From: Limnomonas spitsbergensis
Taxonomy: Eukaryota > Chlorophyta > Chlorophyceae > Chlamydomonadales
Length of the DNA stretch: 64,000 nt
Assembly (NCBI GenBank): GCA_037349105.1
Contig: JAYJMM010000123.1
Location: 9,238,001 to 9,302,000 of the forward strand
Reading direction: 5' to 3'
Made by a program: the position numbers and the translations under genes. The notes below the pieces were generated by a model. It ran no database searches, was not told the DNA's origin, and saw nothing but the letters and a program-made list of their open reading frames with translations. This document shows positions 39,401 to 45,359 of the stretch, in pieces (position 1 is the first letter of the stretch; each line of letters begins with the position of its first letter).

Positions 39401-42345
39401 GGCAGGGGGAGGGGCCTGAGACTGAGCAAGGGGGGGGGGGCAGGGGGAGGGGCCTGAGACTGAGCAAGGGGGGGGGCAGGGGGAGGGGCCTGAGACTGAG
39501 CAAGGGGGGGGGGGGCAGGGGGAGGGGCCTGAGACTGAGCAAGGGGGGGGGGCAGGGGGAGGGGCCTGAGACTGAGAAAGGGGGGGGGGGGGGCAGGGGG
39601 AGGGGCCTGAGACTGAGCAAGGGGGGGGGGGCAGGGGAGGGGCCTGAGACTGAGCAAGGGGGGGGGGGGCAGGGGGAGGGGCCTGAGACTGAGCAAGGGG
39701 GGGGGGGGGCAGGGGGAGGGGCCTGAGACTGAGCAAGGGGGGGGGGGCAGGGGGAGGGGCCTGAGACTGAGCAAGGGGGGGGGGGGCAGGGGGAGGGGCC
39801 TGAGACTGAGCAAGGGGAGGGGGGGGCAGGGGGAGGGGCCTGAGACTGAGTAAGGGGGGGGGGGGCAGGGGAGGGGCCTGAGACTGAGCAAGGTTATTTC
39901 TGCTGCTGATGCAAGGGCTGCGGTGTTCGCTGATGTGTGATATGTGTACAATAGAACCGGTATCATTTCGAGTTTAATTAATTACTTTGGGGGGTGCGTG
40001 AACAGCATGTGTGGTAAAAATAATTCAAAACATCCCATTGCGCGAACTTCGTAGTCAAAGGCCAAAAAAGCTATTTGGGGGGATGCGCGGAGCCGCGGTC
40101 TAATTACTGGTCCAACTTATCAAGAGTGTATTCAATAGTCGGCATAACAGTTCTGTCGACTATCTAGCAGCACTTTCTTGGAGGGCTGTTCAGTTCAGGG
40201 CAGTCGGCCTCTTCCTCTTTGACTATTTGCCTTGCGCGAAGTTGTTGTTTTGGTAGCTGTGCGGACCTGTATTGATAAAATTGTATTGGCTGCGTGCACA
40301 GAAAATAAAACCATTTGCTCAAATGTCTGCTGCGCGGTAAATGCGCTGCGCGGACACATTAGGGTTTAGGGTTTGCCTGCGCAGACGATTTGTTAACATA
40401 TCCAGATCTGGGGTGTGCGAACCCTATCTGGTTCTTCGGTACCCTCCAACGCGGACTGCATTCCGCAAACATTGCCTTGATCCATGCTTTGAATGGGTTA
40501 TTGGTGTCAGCTGCCTACGGTGTATTAAACATACATTTATGGTTTATGAATCTATGAAGTACCGGTAATTGATGATTTTTTGTTTATTAATGTATGCATT
40601 TATATTTTGCGTGAAGCAAATCTTGATAGCATCGCTGGGATGTTTTCTGTCCATGGGACGTCGTCCTGACAAGTGATCAGAGGTGCTGCGCAGCAGCACG
40701 AAAAACGGCAGAGCAGTCGGGTATGTGACGTTTCAGAGGGCAGGCGCAGGTGCGGATGGGGTCACCTGGACCCCATGCAAACCCCCTCGCCATGTTGCAG
40801 GATTTCAAAATATTTGTCACAACTCTATCGCTGGCCAAGTGCGTGTTGTTAATGATGCATATCGAGTTGCGCATATAGAAGCAAAGTTGCAGCTGTCGCG
40901 TGACACCTCACGTCATCCGCTGTGAGATCCAGCCTTGGTAGCTGAGTTTCTCATTTCTGCACCTCGGCCTTTGAGGCTTGACAGGAATAACGTTTATAAA
41001 TACAGTATATTGATTTGCGCCGTAGCGCGTCAAGTTTCCGGGACTTTCCAGAAACATCGGGCTGACGGACAGACAGACAGATAGACTGACTGACGGATAC
41101 GGGGTGACTCAGGGGGCTTCGGCCGCCGGGGGGCCTCTGCCGAAAAATTCAGATGACGTGTTAGTGCACTAGGGGCAGACCAGGGACCTAGCCCGACGAT
41201 GCAAGTGGTCATGCCACAAATTAGTCAACACAAAAAGGGTATATGAGTAGGGATCTGCATTTAATATTATGTACAAGCTTCTACCTATGGTATAAGCTAC
41301 AGTATATAATATTATGTACTGTAGCTTCTATTGGGTAGGTTCCAAGTCAGATTTGAAGATTTCTGTGGATAGCTGTCAATGAATATAGTCCACATCACGA
41401 TTGGCCATCAAAAAAAACATCTACGGCCAGCAAGATGTCGAAAATGTCTGAATCACGCGTCCCGCAGCATCGTGCGTCAACATGTGCCCCATAAGCCTGG
41501 TGATTGGGCTAAGGCCATGTCAAGATGTGCAATCCATCGCACGAGACACCCTTCAAACTTAACAAACATATGCCCTGAAATTGTACGAAAATATCCAAAA
41601 CGTGCCTTCTTGGTACAGTCCGTCACTGGCCATGCGCCCTGTGCACCCTCTTGCGCCGCATGGGCCTAGCATGAAAAACCATCTCATCGTCCACAAGGAA
41701 TCACTGGATTGGGAGTGCAGTCCATTGCACAAGACAACATACAAATAAATCTTAGCCCTTCAAACGTCAGGCAACATCTCAGCGTACGTTCCTTGTTAGG
41801 TCCGTTTCCCTGCGCCCCGGCGGCGGTACCTCGTATAAGTTTTTCCGGCACCTTAAAGGAATCGCAATTTTCGAAAGAGTATTAAGGTATACTATATCAT
41901 GTGCGGAGCAACCAGAGCGGAGCGGAGCGGAGCAAACCCTTAACCCTTAACCTTAAACCTTAACAAGGCTAGCCCTGCACTAGGCCGGAGCAAAAGATAC
42001 ACAGGGTGGGACGTTGACGACGGAAGAACCAGACACATTGTAAGCCAGCATCAGTTGCAGTACCTCCTCGGCCTGCCTCCAGTACCTTGCATCTACTTTG
42101 CATCCAGTGGCATGGGCCCATTTCCCTTTGGGTGCAAAGCAAATTGGGTTCAGGGTTGAACCCTTAACCCTTAATCCTATTACATTGGGTGCAAAGCAAA
42201 AGGTTCTCACCCCTGAAAATGAAAGCTTCTGTGTGTTTGCCCCGGCTGCAGGTCTGGCGAGGTGATGCTGGAGGCTGCGAGGAGTAGTGAGGTCCAGTTG
42301 GAGGAGGGGGCCACCTTGGTCGTCCTTTCCCCGGGGGAAGGGTGA
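6322..42345 (+). CDS. CASTOR/POLLUX-like ion channel, multi-exon, 5' partial
   Basis: Exons: 6322-6557, 7370-7439, 8267-8353, 9954-10029, 10619-10751, 11601-11668, 12539-12656, 13164-13325, 14191-14253, 15879-16047, 17245-17367, 18674-18778, 22007-22138, 28748-28900, 29782-29915, 30368-30744, 31617-31711, 32734-32831, 33264-33383, 33943-34032, 36768-36946, 42252-42345. All junctions are in phase and give 959 residues plus a stop; the first codon is split, so upstream coding sequence is missing. The order matches the plant DMI1/POLLUX/CASTOR family: membrane and pore segments, then two RCK-like nucleotide-binding halves. Family members are cation channels of the nuclear envelope or plastid needed for calcium signalling; location here is unknown. 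Between the halves is a long acidic low-complexity insert. One donor (31712) is GC. Homology is by eye (for example EKDHTVLLGW and TRSGTPLRLSDMHRVS) but consistent over the whole length. Confidence 0.82.
6558..7369. other. Channel intron 1
   Basis: GT-AG intron with no recognised gene. It contains a degenerate telomere-like patch (ttcagggttcagcgttttac, near 6775-6830), a family A dispersed repeat (7015-7190) and a C/T-rich tract before the acceptor at 7369. Confidence 0.7.
7015..7190 (+). repeat. Dispersed short repeat (family A)
   Basis: It starts with gtgcttcagctactcttcag and contains gcaagccctgctgcttaggc, ggtcaaggtttgacc and gggccgatgggc. It is the reverse-complement orientation of the copies at 35200 and 59865, which makes it the best reference for the family's layout. 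Confidence 0.7.
8476..8627. repeat. 25-bp tandem repeat, 6 copies
   Basis: The unit agaggcatcctttcgtgtag plus acccc is repeated six times without visible divergence, which suggests recent amplification within the inverted-repeat insertion. Confidence 0.95.
8650..8730. repeat. Hairpin (inverted repeat)
   Basis: gtgtgccagagt near 8670 pairs with actctggcacac near 8706. The stem extends outward with gaacgatg / cgattcc-type complementarity and encloses about 28 nt. It could be a nested foldback element. Confidence 0.8.
9123..9425. repeat. Donor-edge copies of channel exon 3
   Basis: About five or six diverged units of 50-70 bp carry a version of the exon 3 end (cacactctgtccggcttgcc then ag|gtgtg). 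Examples are ttcacactttatctggcttg followed by tcaggtgtg, and cctggcttgccaggtgtgaa. Several retain a GT after the AG and so are decoy 5' splice sites in intron 3. Confidence 0.75.
9632..9760. repeat. Short CCCTAGA-type tandem repeat
   Basis: Units such as ccctagatcctgccga recur about six times, starting from accctagaccctagaccc. The core resembles a degenerate telomere-type heptamer. C-rich homopolymer tracts (9824-9840 and around 9905-9945) follow before the exon 4 acceptor. Confidence 0.8.
10497..10618. repeat. Acceptor-edge copy of channel exon 5
   Basis: A diverged copy of the exon 5 start (cccacag|tgtggtctgttctg at about 10510, followed by cgtggacataggg) lies 109 bp upstream of the real junction (gaacgcag|tgtgatcggttt). 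It retains a usable AG and about 70 bp of exon-like sequence. Confidence 0.7.
10619..18778 (+). CDS. Channel exons 5-12: first RCK-like half
   Basis: Exon 5 carries VEKDHTVLLGWNRLTIPLLKQ in two parts, equivalent to the start of the first RCK domain of CASTOR/POLLUX. Exons 6-8 continue with NPVIILADR, QKQEMDHEL, TRSGTPLRLSDMHRVS and TARTVVILAPEDG, the expected strand-helix order. Exons 9-10 (ASARFLITS joined to CATQPGMSKVF, then GKEFYVV) match the region around QCALQPGL in plants. Exon 11 carries VVIGPNDSALLLAIDF, close to the end of this half. Exon 12 (SESIDESFVDSVDL) starts the acidic linker. For exon 9 a later donor at about 14296 would also be in phase, but it would duplicate the aligned segment, so the donor at 14254 is preferred. 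Confidence 0.8.
10925..11060. repeat. 15-bp minisatellite, 9 copies
   Basis: The unit is ccatggcccatgcga, with a gtcc variant in the first copies and ggctgtgg in the last two. It lies in channel intron 5. The period is a multiple of three, so frames stay open across it on both strands, but nothing suggests it is coding. Confidence 0.95.
12130..12538. repeat. Acceptor-edge copies of channel exon 7
   Basis: Three diverged copies of the exon 7 start (acaaaagcaagagatggac) begin at about 12168, 12281 and 12414, before the real exon at 12539 (spacing 113, 133, 125 bp). The nearest copy keeps ccccag|acacaagcaacag and is a plausible decoy acceptor; the other two have lost the AG. Flanking intron sequence (cctgcctccccgcc..tacacccc) is duplicated with them. 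Confidence 0.8.
13083..13140. mobile_element. MITE-like end (family B), partial
   Basis: taccgtagatctgatttgcc followed by tcccttag matches the terminal sequence of the family B elements at 58786 and 61841. Only one end is evident. It lies directly before the exon 8 acceptor. Confidence 0.55.
13326..14064. other. Channel intron 8, unique part
   Basis: No gene or strong repeat seen. A telomere-like cgtaaccctaaacccctata lies near 13470. Confidence 0.5.
14065..14190. repeat. Acceptor-edge copy of channel exon 9
   Basis: gggacattgggtcaggtgcc then atgctca at about 14065 is a diverged copy of the exon 9 start (gacactggcccaggtgccat, 14191), 126 bp upstream. The AG has become GG, so it is no longer a splice site. 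Confidence 0.7.
14353..14850. repeat. Telomere-derived 15-bp minisatellite
   Basis: About 33 units of the type agggtacagggctta/agggtacagggcttt follow a seed with gggtttaagg. The G-rich strand is the coding strand, as in a TTTAGGG tract that acquired a fixed insertion and then amplified. It lies in channel intron 9. A diverged copy of the exon 9 donor edge (ttcctgatgacataagtgtc) follows at about 14849. Confidence 0.9.
15140..15425. repeat. Polypyrimidine tract with a 38-C homopolymer
   Basis: A nearly pure C/T segment, including 38 consecutive C at 15385-15422. The length may be imprecise in the assembly. It lies in channel intron 9, upstream of the 58-bp decoy array. Confidence 0.9.
15522..15878. 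repeat. 58-bp array of decoy acceptors with telomere-like repeats
   Basis: AG dinucleotides followed by tgcgccactcagc occur at exact 58-bp steps: 15530, 15588, 15646, 15704, 15762, 15820 and finally the real exon 10 junction at 15878. Each unit has gatgcag|tgcgccactcag (one copy attgcag), then gggtcacc and a run of aaccctcaaccc/aaaccctaaaccc. Six near-identical 3' splice sites therefore precede the real one, each carrying about 15 nt of exon 10. The exon copies are cut off at gggtcacc, while the real exon continues gggcatgagc. Confidence 0.95.
16500..17244. repeat. 88-bp array of decoy acceptors before channel exon 11
   Basis: Copies of the junction tgtag|gcaagccccagctg begin at about 16716, 16805, 16894, 16982, 17070 and 17157 before the real exon at 17245 (steps 87-89 bp), with a weaker one near 16520. 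The rest of each unit is rich in cttgtactgcctgtcagccc. Copies at 16716, 16894, 16982 and 17157 keep the AG; those at 16805 and 17070 read ttg. About 15 nt of exon 11 is carried in each unit. Confidence 0.9.
17368..17480. repeat. 10-bp tandem repeat at the exon 11 donor
   Basis: Units of tgatgactca/tgatgactcg begin directly at the donor (acaa|gtgggtgatgactc), so the array is built from the first intron bases. Confidence 0.85.
17481..17899. other. Channel intron 11, unique part
   Basis: No gene seen; G/T-rich on the plus strand with no strong repeat. Confidence 0.5.
17900..18170. repeat. G-rich minisatellite in channel intron 11
   Basis: About ten units such as ggggggtagcccggaaggga and gggggtaatcctgaaggt, 25-36 bp long and varying mostly in G-run length. 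Confidence 0.85.
18370..18673. repeat. Diverged repeats of about 65-70 bp before exon 12
   Basis: Four or five imperfect units share a C-rich tract, then a (c)tttctggagcacatttgaat-like core and gcaag/gcacg. The last resembles the pyrimidine tract and ggtgcaacag acceptor of exon 12, so this may be an older, eroded acceptor-edge array. Confidence 0.55.
19012..21531. repeat. 16-bp satellite, about 155 copies, in channel intron 12
   Basis: Units of gtgggtcggtggatag and gtgggtcagagggtag alternate in irregular blocks over 2.5 kb. Two main variants coexist, as in the 28-bp and 14-bp satellites. Confidence 0.97.
21610..21990. repeat. Gcaggcgggcag minisatellite
   Basis: About 12 imperfect units built from gcaggcgggcagaggcag and gacaggtaggtgggcagagg. 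It follows the 16-bp satellite and ends just before the exon 13 acceptor (ttgcag|gccgg). Confidence 0.85.
22007..30744 (+). CDS. Channel exons 13-16: acidic linker into second RCK-like half
   Basis: Exons 13-15 encode a low-complexity acidic, Pro/Gly-rich stretch (for example SEELSSDEEQPDMSEEG and QGDKEQGEEEAGLG) with no recognisable domain. Exon 16 is the longest (377 nt). Its first part is Thr/Ser-rich, then Lys/Gln/Gly-rich with a repeated QTNGQGKA/QTNGQGRA. It ends with VKEVLIISHGGDVPGVIS, the first beta-alpha unit of the second RCK-like half. The linker exons were accepted because each has good splice sites and phase 1 or 0 continuity, but their sequence is not conserved enough to confirm by homology. 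Confidence 0.65.
22163..22290 (+). repeat. Dispersed short repeat (family A), partial
   Basis: gtgcttcagctacggttcag is followed by internal ttcagctac repeats and acggcctacggcc, matching the left part of the copy at 7015. Confidence 0.55.
22330..28330. repeat. 14-bp satellite with 26-bp flanks, in channel intron 13
   Basis: The core (about 22670-27620) consists of roughly 350 copies of ccctttggttgcat or ccctttggttgcag, with less frequent ccctttggtagcag. Both flanks consist of a longer related unit, cagcccttagaccagccc followed by tttgattg. Because 14 is not a multiple of three and the unit has no stop in most frames, reading frames of up to about 1,620 codons stay open on the minus strand and several hundred codons on the plus strand. 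These are repeat artefacts: no splice logic, composition or conservation supports them. Confidence 0.97.
28901..29390. repeat. Imperfect G-rich repeats after exon 14
   Basis: Purine-rich units such as ggcaggaggggcatggg and gggcagaggtgggacagg start at the exon 14 donor (actag|gtgtgtggggggcat) and continue for about 490 bp. Confidence 0.75.
29640..29781. repeat. Acceptor-edge copies of channel exon 15
   Basis: Two diverged copies, at about 29653 (ccaacaa|gctgttgtcag) and 29719 (gaagg|ggccgctgacag), precede the real junction ccaacag|gccgctggcag at 29782. Steps are about 63-66 bp. Both have lost the AG. Confidence 0.8.
30000..30367. repeat. Acceptor-edge copies of channel exon 16
   Basis: The exon 16 segment near 30380-30420 (cacatccaagccggatgg then tgcctccaccagtgagg) is preceded by diverged copies at about 30095 and 30230, plus a shorter one near 30015. 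Each is linked to copies of a C-run and ttcttg-type intron sequence, with a spacing of about 135-150 bp. Confidence 0.75.
30745..31060. repeat. Donor-edge 150-bp repeat after channel exon 16
   Basis: The junction catcgtgca|gtgagtggga at 30744/30745 recurs as cattgtgca|gtgagtggga at 30895 and 31045, exactly 150 bp apart. Each unit also has internal diverged donor copies (gcgttgtgca|gtgcgcgg at 30785 and 30935, and cattgtgtagagagtgag between). At least two copies keep a perfect consensus donor. Confidence 0.9.
31140..31230 (-). repeat. Dispersed repeat (family C)
   Basis: The segment around gttcgctctgcctggccc then tttcgaaaaaggc is the reverse complement of one near 8030-8110 (ggccttttgcgaaagaaccg, ggcagagcgaacc). 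A third partial copy with gttgtcacaaagttgacgca is near 53158. Confidence 0.6.
31385..31520 (-). repeat. Dispersed short repeat (family A)
   Basis: Contains ttgggccgatgggcgcaaaa, actgaccggcc and agtatgtagctgaagg, the landmarks of the family in minus orientation, followed by short caggtcaaagg repeats. Confidence 0.6.
31617..42345 (+). CDS. Channel exons 17-22: second RCK-like half and C-terminus
   Basis: Exon 17 adds another acidic segment and ends at a GC donor (AG|GCAAGT). Exon 18 gives SLIKAGLATVESVVINLN and an acidic turn, matching the strand before the ADES-like motif in plants. Exons 19-20 follow with VVASVVQLMGALMELPE, GVVCCIADPDTAIILEK and VLESFNASRGAGVILDIIE. Exon 21 has GQTFTWGQLQDAVRCGGDLLLG, shown here only as a position: the RG..iGyr-type motif near the family C-terminus. 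The last exon encodes EEGATLVVLSPGEG and a stop, like the VVLASGE end of CASTOR. Exons 21 and 22 are 5.3 kb apart across the G-rich satellite; the AA|G phase-2 join is exact. Confidence 0.75.
31860..32299. other. Channel intron 17, unique part
   Basis: No gene or clear repeat seen; less GC-rich than neighbouring introns. Confidence 0.5.
32300..32733. repeat. Acceptor-edge copies of channel exon 18
   Basis: The exon 18 start (ttccctcatcaaggctggtt, about 32743) is preceded at 134-bp steps by copies at about 32612 (ttccctcatcaaggctgggc) and 32478 (actcccatcatggccgggct). Each is followed by diverged ggccaccgtggag-like sequence and linked to aaattcaaattgaaat-type intron sequence. Confidence 0.85.
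33535..33670 (-). repeat. Dispersed short repeat (family A)
   Basis: cactgggccgatggggacca, ttggcctaagcagcagggct and a trailing gcaccaagcccc match the family core. The pattern gccttgctgcacccagcccc is then incorporated into the exon 20 acceptor-edge duplication downstream. Confidence 0.65.
33645..33942. repeat. Acceptor-edge duplication before channel exon 20
   Basis: ccctcag|gtcctggagagcttca at 33759 is a copy of the exon 20 junction ccctcag|gtcttggagagcttca at 33943, 184 bp downstream. The intervening segment (ggccttgctgcacccagccc through gtgatgtgagcagagaag) is present twice. The copy has an intact polypyrimidine tract and AG and is a strong decoy acceptor. Confidence 0.9.
34033..35140. repeat. 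112-bp array of decoy donors after channel exon 20
   Basis: After the real donor (gccacacag|gtgagagg, 34032/34033) there are nine further units of exactly 112 bp, with donors at 34147, 34259, 34371, 34483, 34595, 34707, 34819, 34931 and 35043, and a partial tenth ending at about 35135. Each unit repeats the last 50 or so nt of exon 20 (ggacatcatcgagtaccgca through gccacacag) plus 60 nt of intron. Near-perfect identity implies recent amplification. The last three units share two substitutions (gacaccattgag). Confidence 0.97.
35200..35325 (-). repeat. Dispersed short repeat (family A)
   Basis: Contains ggggcccaatcggaccaaac, gtggcctaagcagcagggct and tgtagctgaattgtagctga. It lies between the donor array and the acceptor array of channel intron 20. 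Confidence 0.7.
35470..36767. repeat. About 76-bp array of 16 decoy acceptors before channel exon 21
   Basis: From 35556 to the real junction at 36767/36768, the sequence caacag|gtgggagctgagccgctg recurs about every 74-78 bp, some 16 times. Each copy carries about 50 nt resembling exon 21 (through ctgcagccttgcctgaccga and cctgtttgaaaccc), then a C-rich acacacc tract. All copies share cttgcctgaccgacctg where the real exon has ctgttttcaccgacctc, so the array amplified from one diverged copy. Most retain AG. The nearest decoy is 78 bp upstream and in frame. Confidence 0.97.
36947..39895. repeat. G-rich satellite, about 75 copies of 34-43 bp
   Basis: Units of ggcagggggaggggcctg then agactgagcaag and a run of 8-18 G. 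It begins at the exon 21 donor (tccaa|gtgagaaaggggg), and units with gactgagaaagggg suggest that it grew from that donor. G-run length varies between units, so the exact copy number in the assembly may be unreliable. The coding-strand transcript would have strong quadruplex potential. Very long minus-strand open frames (Pro-rich) across it are artefacts. Confidence 0.97.
39896..42251. other. Rest of channel intron 21
   Basis: No coding exon was found between the G-rich satellite and the last exon. It holds telomere-like patches (ttagggtttagggtttgcc near 40360, cccttaacccttaacc near 41940), an AT-rich segment near 40520-40620 and two diverged copies of a segment of about 170 bp (41500-41650 and 41690-41820, sharing gcaatccatcgcac/gtccattgcac and cccttcaaac). 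Confidence 0.55.
41294..41327. repeat. Perfect 11-bp hairpin
   Basis: aagctacagta (41294-41304) pairs with tactgtagctt (41317-41327) across a 12-nt AT-rich loop. It could be a small foldback element. A partial direct copy of its AT core (taatattatgtac) precedes it at about 41263. Confidence 0.8.
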
Positions 42346-43348
42346 TGAGGGAGAAGCACCAGGATGCACCAAGGGGGCACGTCCTAGAGCTGTGGAAGAC
42401 TGAGGGCCATGCTAAAGAGGTCCAGTATGGTCATGTCCTCTGGAAAGGGGGGTCTAGGAGGGCTATAATCACCGGAGGGGGGGGGCATTGGCGAGGGGCA
42501 AGGGGGGTCCAGGAGGACAGAGAGGTTGGGCAGAGGCAGGTATTTTGTTTGGCTGAGGATTCGTTGTGTGGTTGACAGGTGACACGAGGCAGTGACATGG
42601 TTTCGTTATGAAGGGTTGAATGATGCAGCGTCGGAGGAAGGTGACAGTGACATCCAAGATGAAGATTAGACCGAGGGTGCAAAAAAGGATCATGGGAGGC
42701 AGTGGAGCAAGGCTGAAGAGCACAAATTGTGCAACTAAATGCATTTTCCTTCTAATTTTCTGATATCACAGCACATTCGGCATGCAGCATGTATAGGGTA
42801 TGAACTAGTGACGATTGTAGGTAAATCCATATGCAGTGTTTGTGTGTTGAGGGTGTTGAGAGGTCAAGTAAGCAGGGTTGAGTTGATAATGTAGTTTCGA
42901 CTTCAGCAGCAATGGGCTGAGCTCTGTTTTTCGTTATGTATCATCATTAAAAGGGAGCAGCAGCTTTGTATAATATTGCCATGCAACAAGTCGCGCCACG
43001 TCTACCAGTTGCGCCAGCCAAGTGCTCTGTCTGATTTGAGCTTGGTTCATTTCTGAGGTGCATTTCAGCTGCAAACACGGCTTATGGCTGTAAAGACTTG
43101 ATGCATAACAGACGCCTGGAGGTTCGGCGTTGAGCAGGGCCCAGAGGTGTAACGTCATTGACACTGTAGAAGTGTTCATCAGCAGGATGCCCAAGAGAGG
43201 CAGTTGCAGGTGAAGAAGAGCCAGTGAATGAAAACCCGGACGACTCATATACCGTAGTAGGGGGCACAGATATCTTGCCTTATTTCCTTGGAGTGCATGG
43301 TCTCCCTTTCAGTCTGGATCAACGGTACATGATGAATTGATGATTGGT
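42346..43348. other. Intergenic: channel 3' flank and H2A 3' flank
   Basis: No gene seen. It should contain the channel gene's 3' UTR and the end of the converging H2A gene. I could not identify a reliable polyadenylation signal. Confidence 0.5.
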
Positions 43349-43364
43349 GGTGTTGAAAAACACC
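43349..43364 (-). terminator. Histone 3' stem-loop of H2A
   Basis: On the minus strand GGTGTT-TTTC-AACACC forms a 6-bp stem with a 4-nt loop, 43 nt past the H2A stop. It is identical to the stem-loops after H2B, H3 and H4, with the same 5' flank AAACC. It fits the stem-loop that ends replication-dependent histone mRNAs in animals and volvocine algae. Confidence 0.93.
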
Positions 43365-43406
43365 GGTTTGTGTTGCGCTTAGCTGTGGCAGGTGACTGAA
43401 GGTTGC

Positions 43407-43811
43407 TTAGGCCGACTCCTCCTCCTTCTTGCTCTTCTTGGGGAGCAGGACAGAGTGGATGTTGGGCAAAACACCACCGGATGCAATGGTGACAGTGCCC
43501 AGCAGCTTGCTCAGCTCCTCATCATTACGGATGGCCAGCTGGATGTGGCGAGGGATGATGCGGTTCTTCTTGTTGTCACGGGCAGCGTTGCCAGCCAGCT
43601 CCAGCACCTCAGCAGCTATGTACTCAAGGACTGCAGCCAGGTAGACCGGAGCGCCAGCTCCAATGCGCTCAGCGTATTTGCCCCTCTTCAAATAGCGGGC
43701 GACGCGGCCCACAGGGAACTGCAGACCGGCCTTGGCGCTGCGAGACACGGCCTTCTTGCCTCCTGCGGCCTTGCCTCGACCACCACCAGCGGATACTGTC
43801 TTGCCAGCCAT
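43407..43811 (-). CDS. H2A: Histone H2A
   Basis: 134 residues, intronless. It has the H2A core: [36 protein letters not shown], the NAARDNKK segment, [19 protein letters not shown] and [15 protein letters not shown]. The tail ends in KSKKEEESA with no SQ(E/D)-phi motif, so this is canonical H2A and not H2A.X. The start was placed at [14 protein letters not shown], where the family begins; the frame stays open upstream but that sequence is promoter. H2A dimerises with H2B in the nucleosome. It is divergently paired with H2B over a 222-bp shared promoter, and the 3' stem-loop implies S-phase, non-polyadenylated expression. Confidence 0.98.
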   Translation of the reverse strand: MAGKTVSAGGGRGKAAGGKKAVSRSAKAGLQFPVGRVARYLKRGKYAERIGAGAPVYLAAVLEYIAAEVLELAGNAARDNKKNRIIPRHIQLAIRNDEELSKLLGTVTIASGGVLPNIHSVLLPKKSKKEEESA

Positions 43812-44033
43812 GTTATCGAACAGTGATAGAGATGGAGATAAAGGGATAGAACGGGTAGCTTCATACAACATGGGCTGTTTTAATAGCCGATTTGAAGGCC
43901 GGATCAGCAGAACAGCTGGCTGGGCCTGCTGATCCGATCGTCGGAACAATTGAACACTACGTAAACGCTCCGCGACAGCCTTTCATTACACACAAACCTA
44001 ATTGCGAACTTCCCTCTCACCCTGATCAAAAAA
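43812..44033. promoter_or_regulatory. Bidirectional H2A/H2B promoter
   Basis: Between the two start codons are ccggatcagcag (43899-43910) and its inverted form ctgctgatccg (43926-43936). The same GGATCAGC element occurs twice in the H3/H4 promoter. It contains CGGATC and resembles the plant histone octamer CGCGGATC. A TATA-like TATTAAAA (minus strand, 43878-43885) lies about 67 bp from the H2A start. Confidence 0.75.
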
Positions 44034-44420
44034 ATGGCACCCAAGGTACTCGCCGAGAAGAAGCCCGCTGTCGAGAAGAAGGTCGCAAGGAAGGTCGCTG
44101 TCCAAAGCGCCGATGGAAAGAAGAAGAAAAAGTCTGGCAAGGCCGTCGAGTCCTACAAGATCTACCTGTTCAAGGTTCTCAAGCAGGTCCATCCCGATAC
44201 TGGCGTCTCATCCAAGGCCATGAGCATCCTCAACTCTCTCATGAACGACATGTTCGACAAGATCGCCACCGAGGCTGCTCGTCTGTCTCGCTACAGCAAG
44301 AAGCCCACAATGACCTCCCGCGAGATCCAGACCGCTGTGCGTCTGGTCCTGCCTGGAGAGCTGTCCAAGCATGCTGTTTCTGAGGGCACCAAGGCTGTCA
44401 CCAAGTTCACCTCGGCCTAA
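44034..44420 (+). CDS. H2B: Histone H2B
   Basis: 128 residues, intronless. It begins [16 protein letters not shown] with the Lys-rich, Ala/Pro-containing tail typical of plant and algal H2B. The histone fold follows: [55 protein letters not shown] and the C-terminal [20 protein letters not shown], which includes the lysine ubiquitinated in other eukaryotes. It is the H2A partner in the nucleosome core. It is divergently transcribed from H2A with a stem-loop 52 nt after the stop. Confidence 0.98.
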   Translation: MAPKVLAEKKPAVEKKVARKVAVQSADGKKKKKSGKAVESYKIYLFKVLKQVHPDTGVSSKAMSILNSLMNDMFDKIATEAARLSRYSKKPTMTSREIQTAVRLVLPGELSKHAVSEGTKAVTKFTSA

Positions 44421-44472
44421 ACACTTCACCTGCCATCCAGCTGTAGTCTTCACGTCATCAAACCATTAAACC

Positions 44473-44488
44473 GGTGTTTTTCAACACC
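44473..44488 (+). terminator. Histone 3' stem-loop of H2B
   Basis: GGTGTT-TTTC-AACACC, preceded by AAACC, 52 nt past the H2B stop; identical to the other three in the cluster. Confidence 0.93.
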
Positions 44489-45359
44489 ACCATTACTACC
44501 AGAGATTGCTACCACATCTAATTTCTATGAAAGATCCATCTCAATATCTTATCAGTACCAGGAACAGTACAGCTAATCATTAATCTCACCTTACAAACAT
44601 GTGCCGTAGTCTCCATCCATTGAAGTCGTGCACGCAGTCATGCTAAAAGCTGGCAATGGAACGTTTAGGTTCCAGCCTGAGGGGGGGGGGCAAAAAAATC
44701 TATAATTATATTTAGATCCCTTGCAGACAACTAGTCCACCTCCGGAACCCAGATAAACCTTAATTTCCCAGTCAAACAGCAGAGTTATAACATACCGTGG
44801 ATTGACATCGCTGACAGCACCGTGTGTCACTCTGGTGACCGCTGCGCCGTCCTCTAGTGTCGGCCACGTTGACGGCTCCGAGCCACAGCCTTAAGTTTGT
44901 GCGCCTATTAGAGGCGAAATTACACCAGAGAAACTGAAAAACTGCTTAGCGTACACCTCAACACGAACGAGCATCGTATGTCCATGCACAGCATGATGCA
45001 CAATCAAAACCAAATAAATTAGGTGCAACACGAGGGGGGTGCAAAAAAAAAGTCAAACACCCCATCATAAAAAAATGTGAAACGACCCCTGGCTACCCCC
45101 CCGTCTCCGGAGCCTAGTAAAACCTTAACTTTTAAGTCAAAAATCAGAATTTCAGGGAGGGAGCGGGGTCAATTTCTATCAGCTCAAAAGTGCGCTTCTA
45201 ATGGTGTCGATAAATGTACATGGTTAGCAAATGTCAAGTGGTGAAACAAAAGAATATACCATTGCTCTTGCTACCACCTGCCAGCTACCTATCCACGCTA
45301 GAGACCATGAGGCTCCAGAAACGAGAGGACTCTCGCACGAGTGGCAGCAAACTAGCATC
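44489..45359. repeat. Spacer with a diverged repeat pair
   Basis: Segments at about 44670-44790 and 45030-45150 share a G-run followed by gcaaaaaaa, ctccgga.cc.ag and aaaccttaa.tt. They are probably two old copies of one dispersed element. A third G-run/poly-A edge lies near 46590. No gene seen. Confidence 0.5.

Noticed and set aside
36593..39966. Minus-strand Pro-rich ORFs of about 980-1,050 codons in the G-rich satellite
   Set aside because: All three frames are open across a G-rich repeat whose complement encodes Pro, Leu, Ser and Ala in any frame; frame shifts with G-run length show no coding constraint.
40341..40925. Short ORFs in the last channel intron as candidate exons
   Set aside because: None has suitable splice sites in phase 2, while the exon at 42252 completes the protein exactly with the expected C-terminal motif.
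42934..43248. 104-codon minus-strand ORF downstream of H2A
   Set aside because: No motif, and it lies in the expected 3' flanks of two converging genes.
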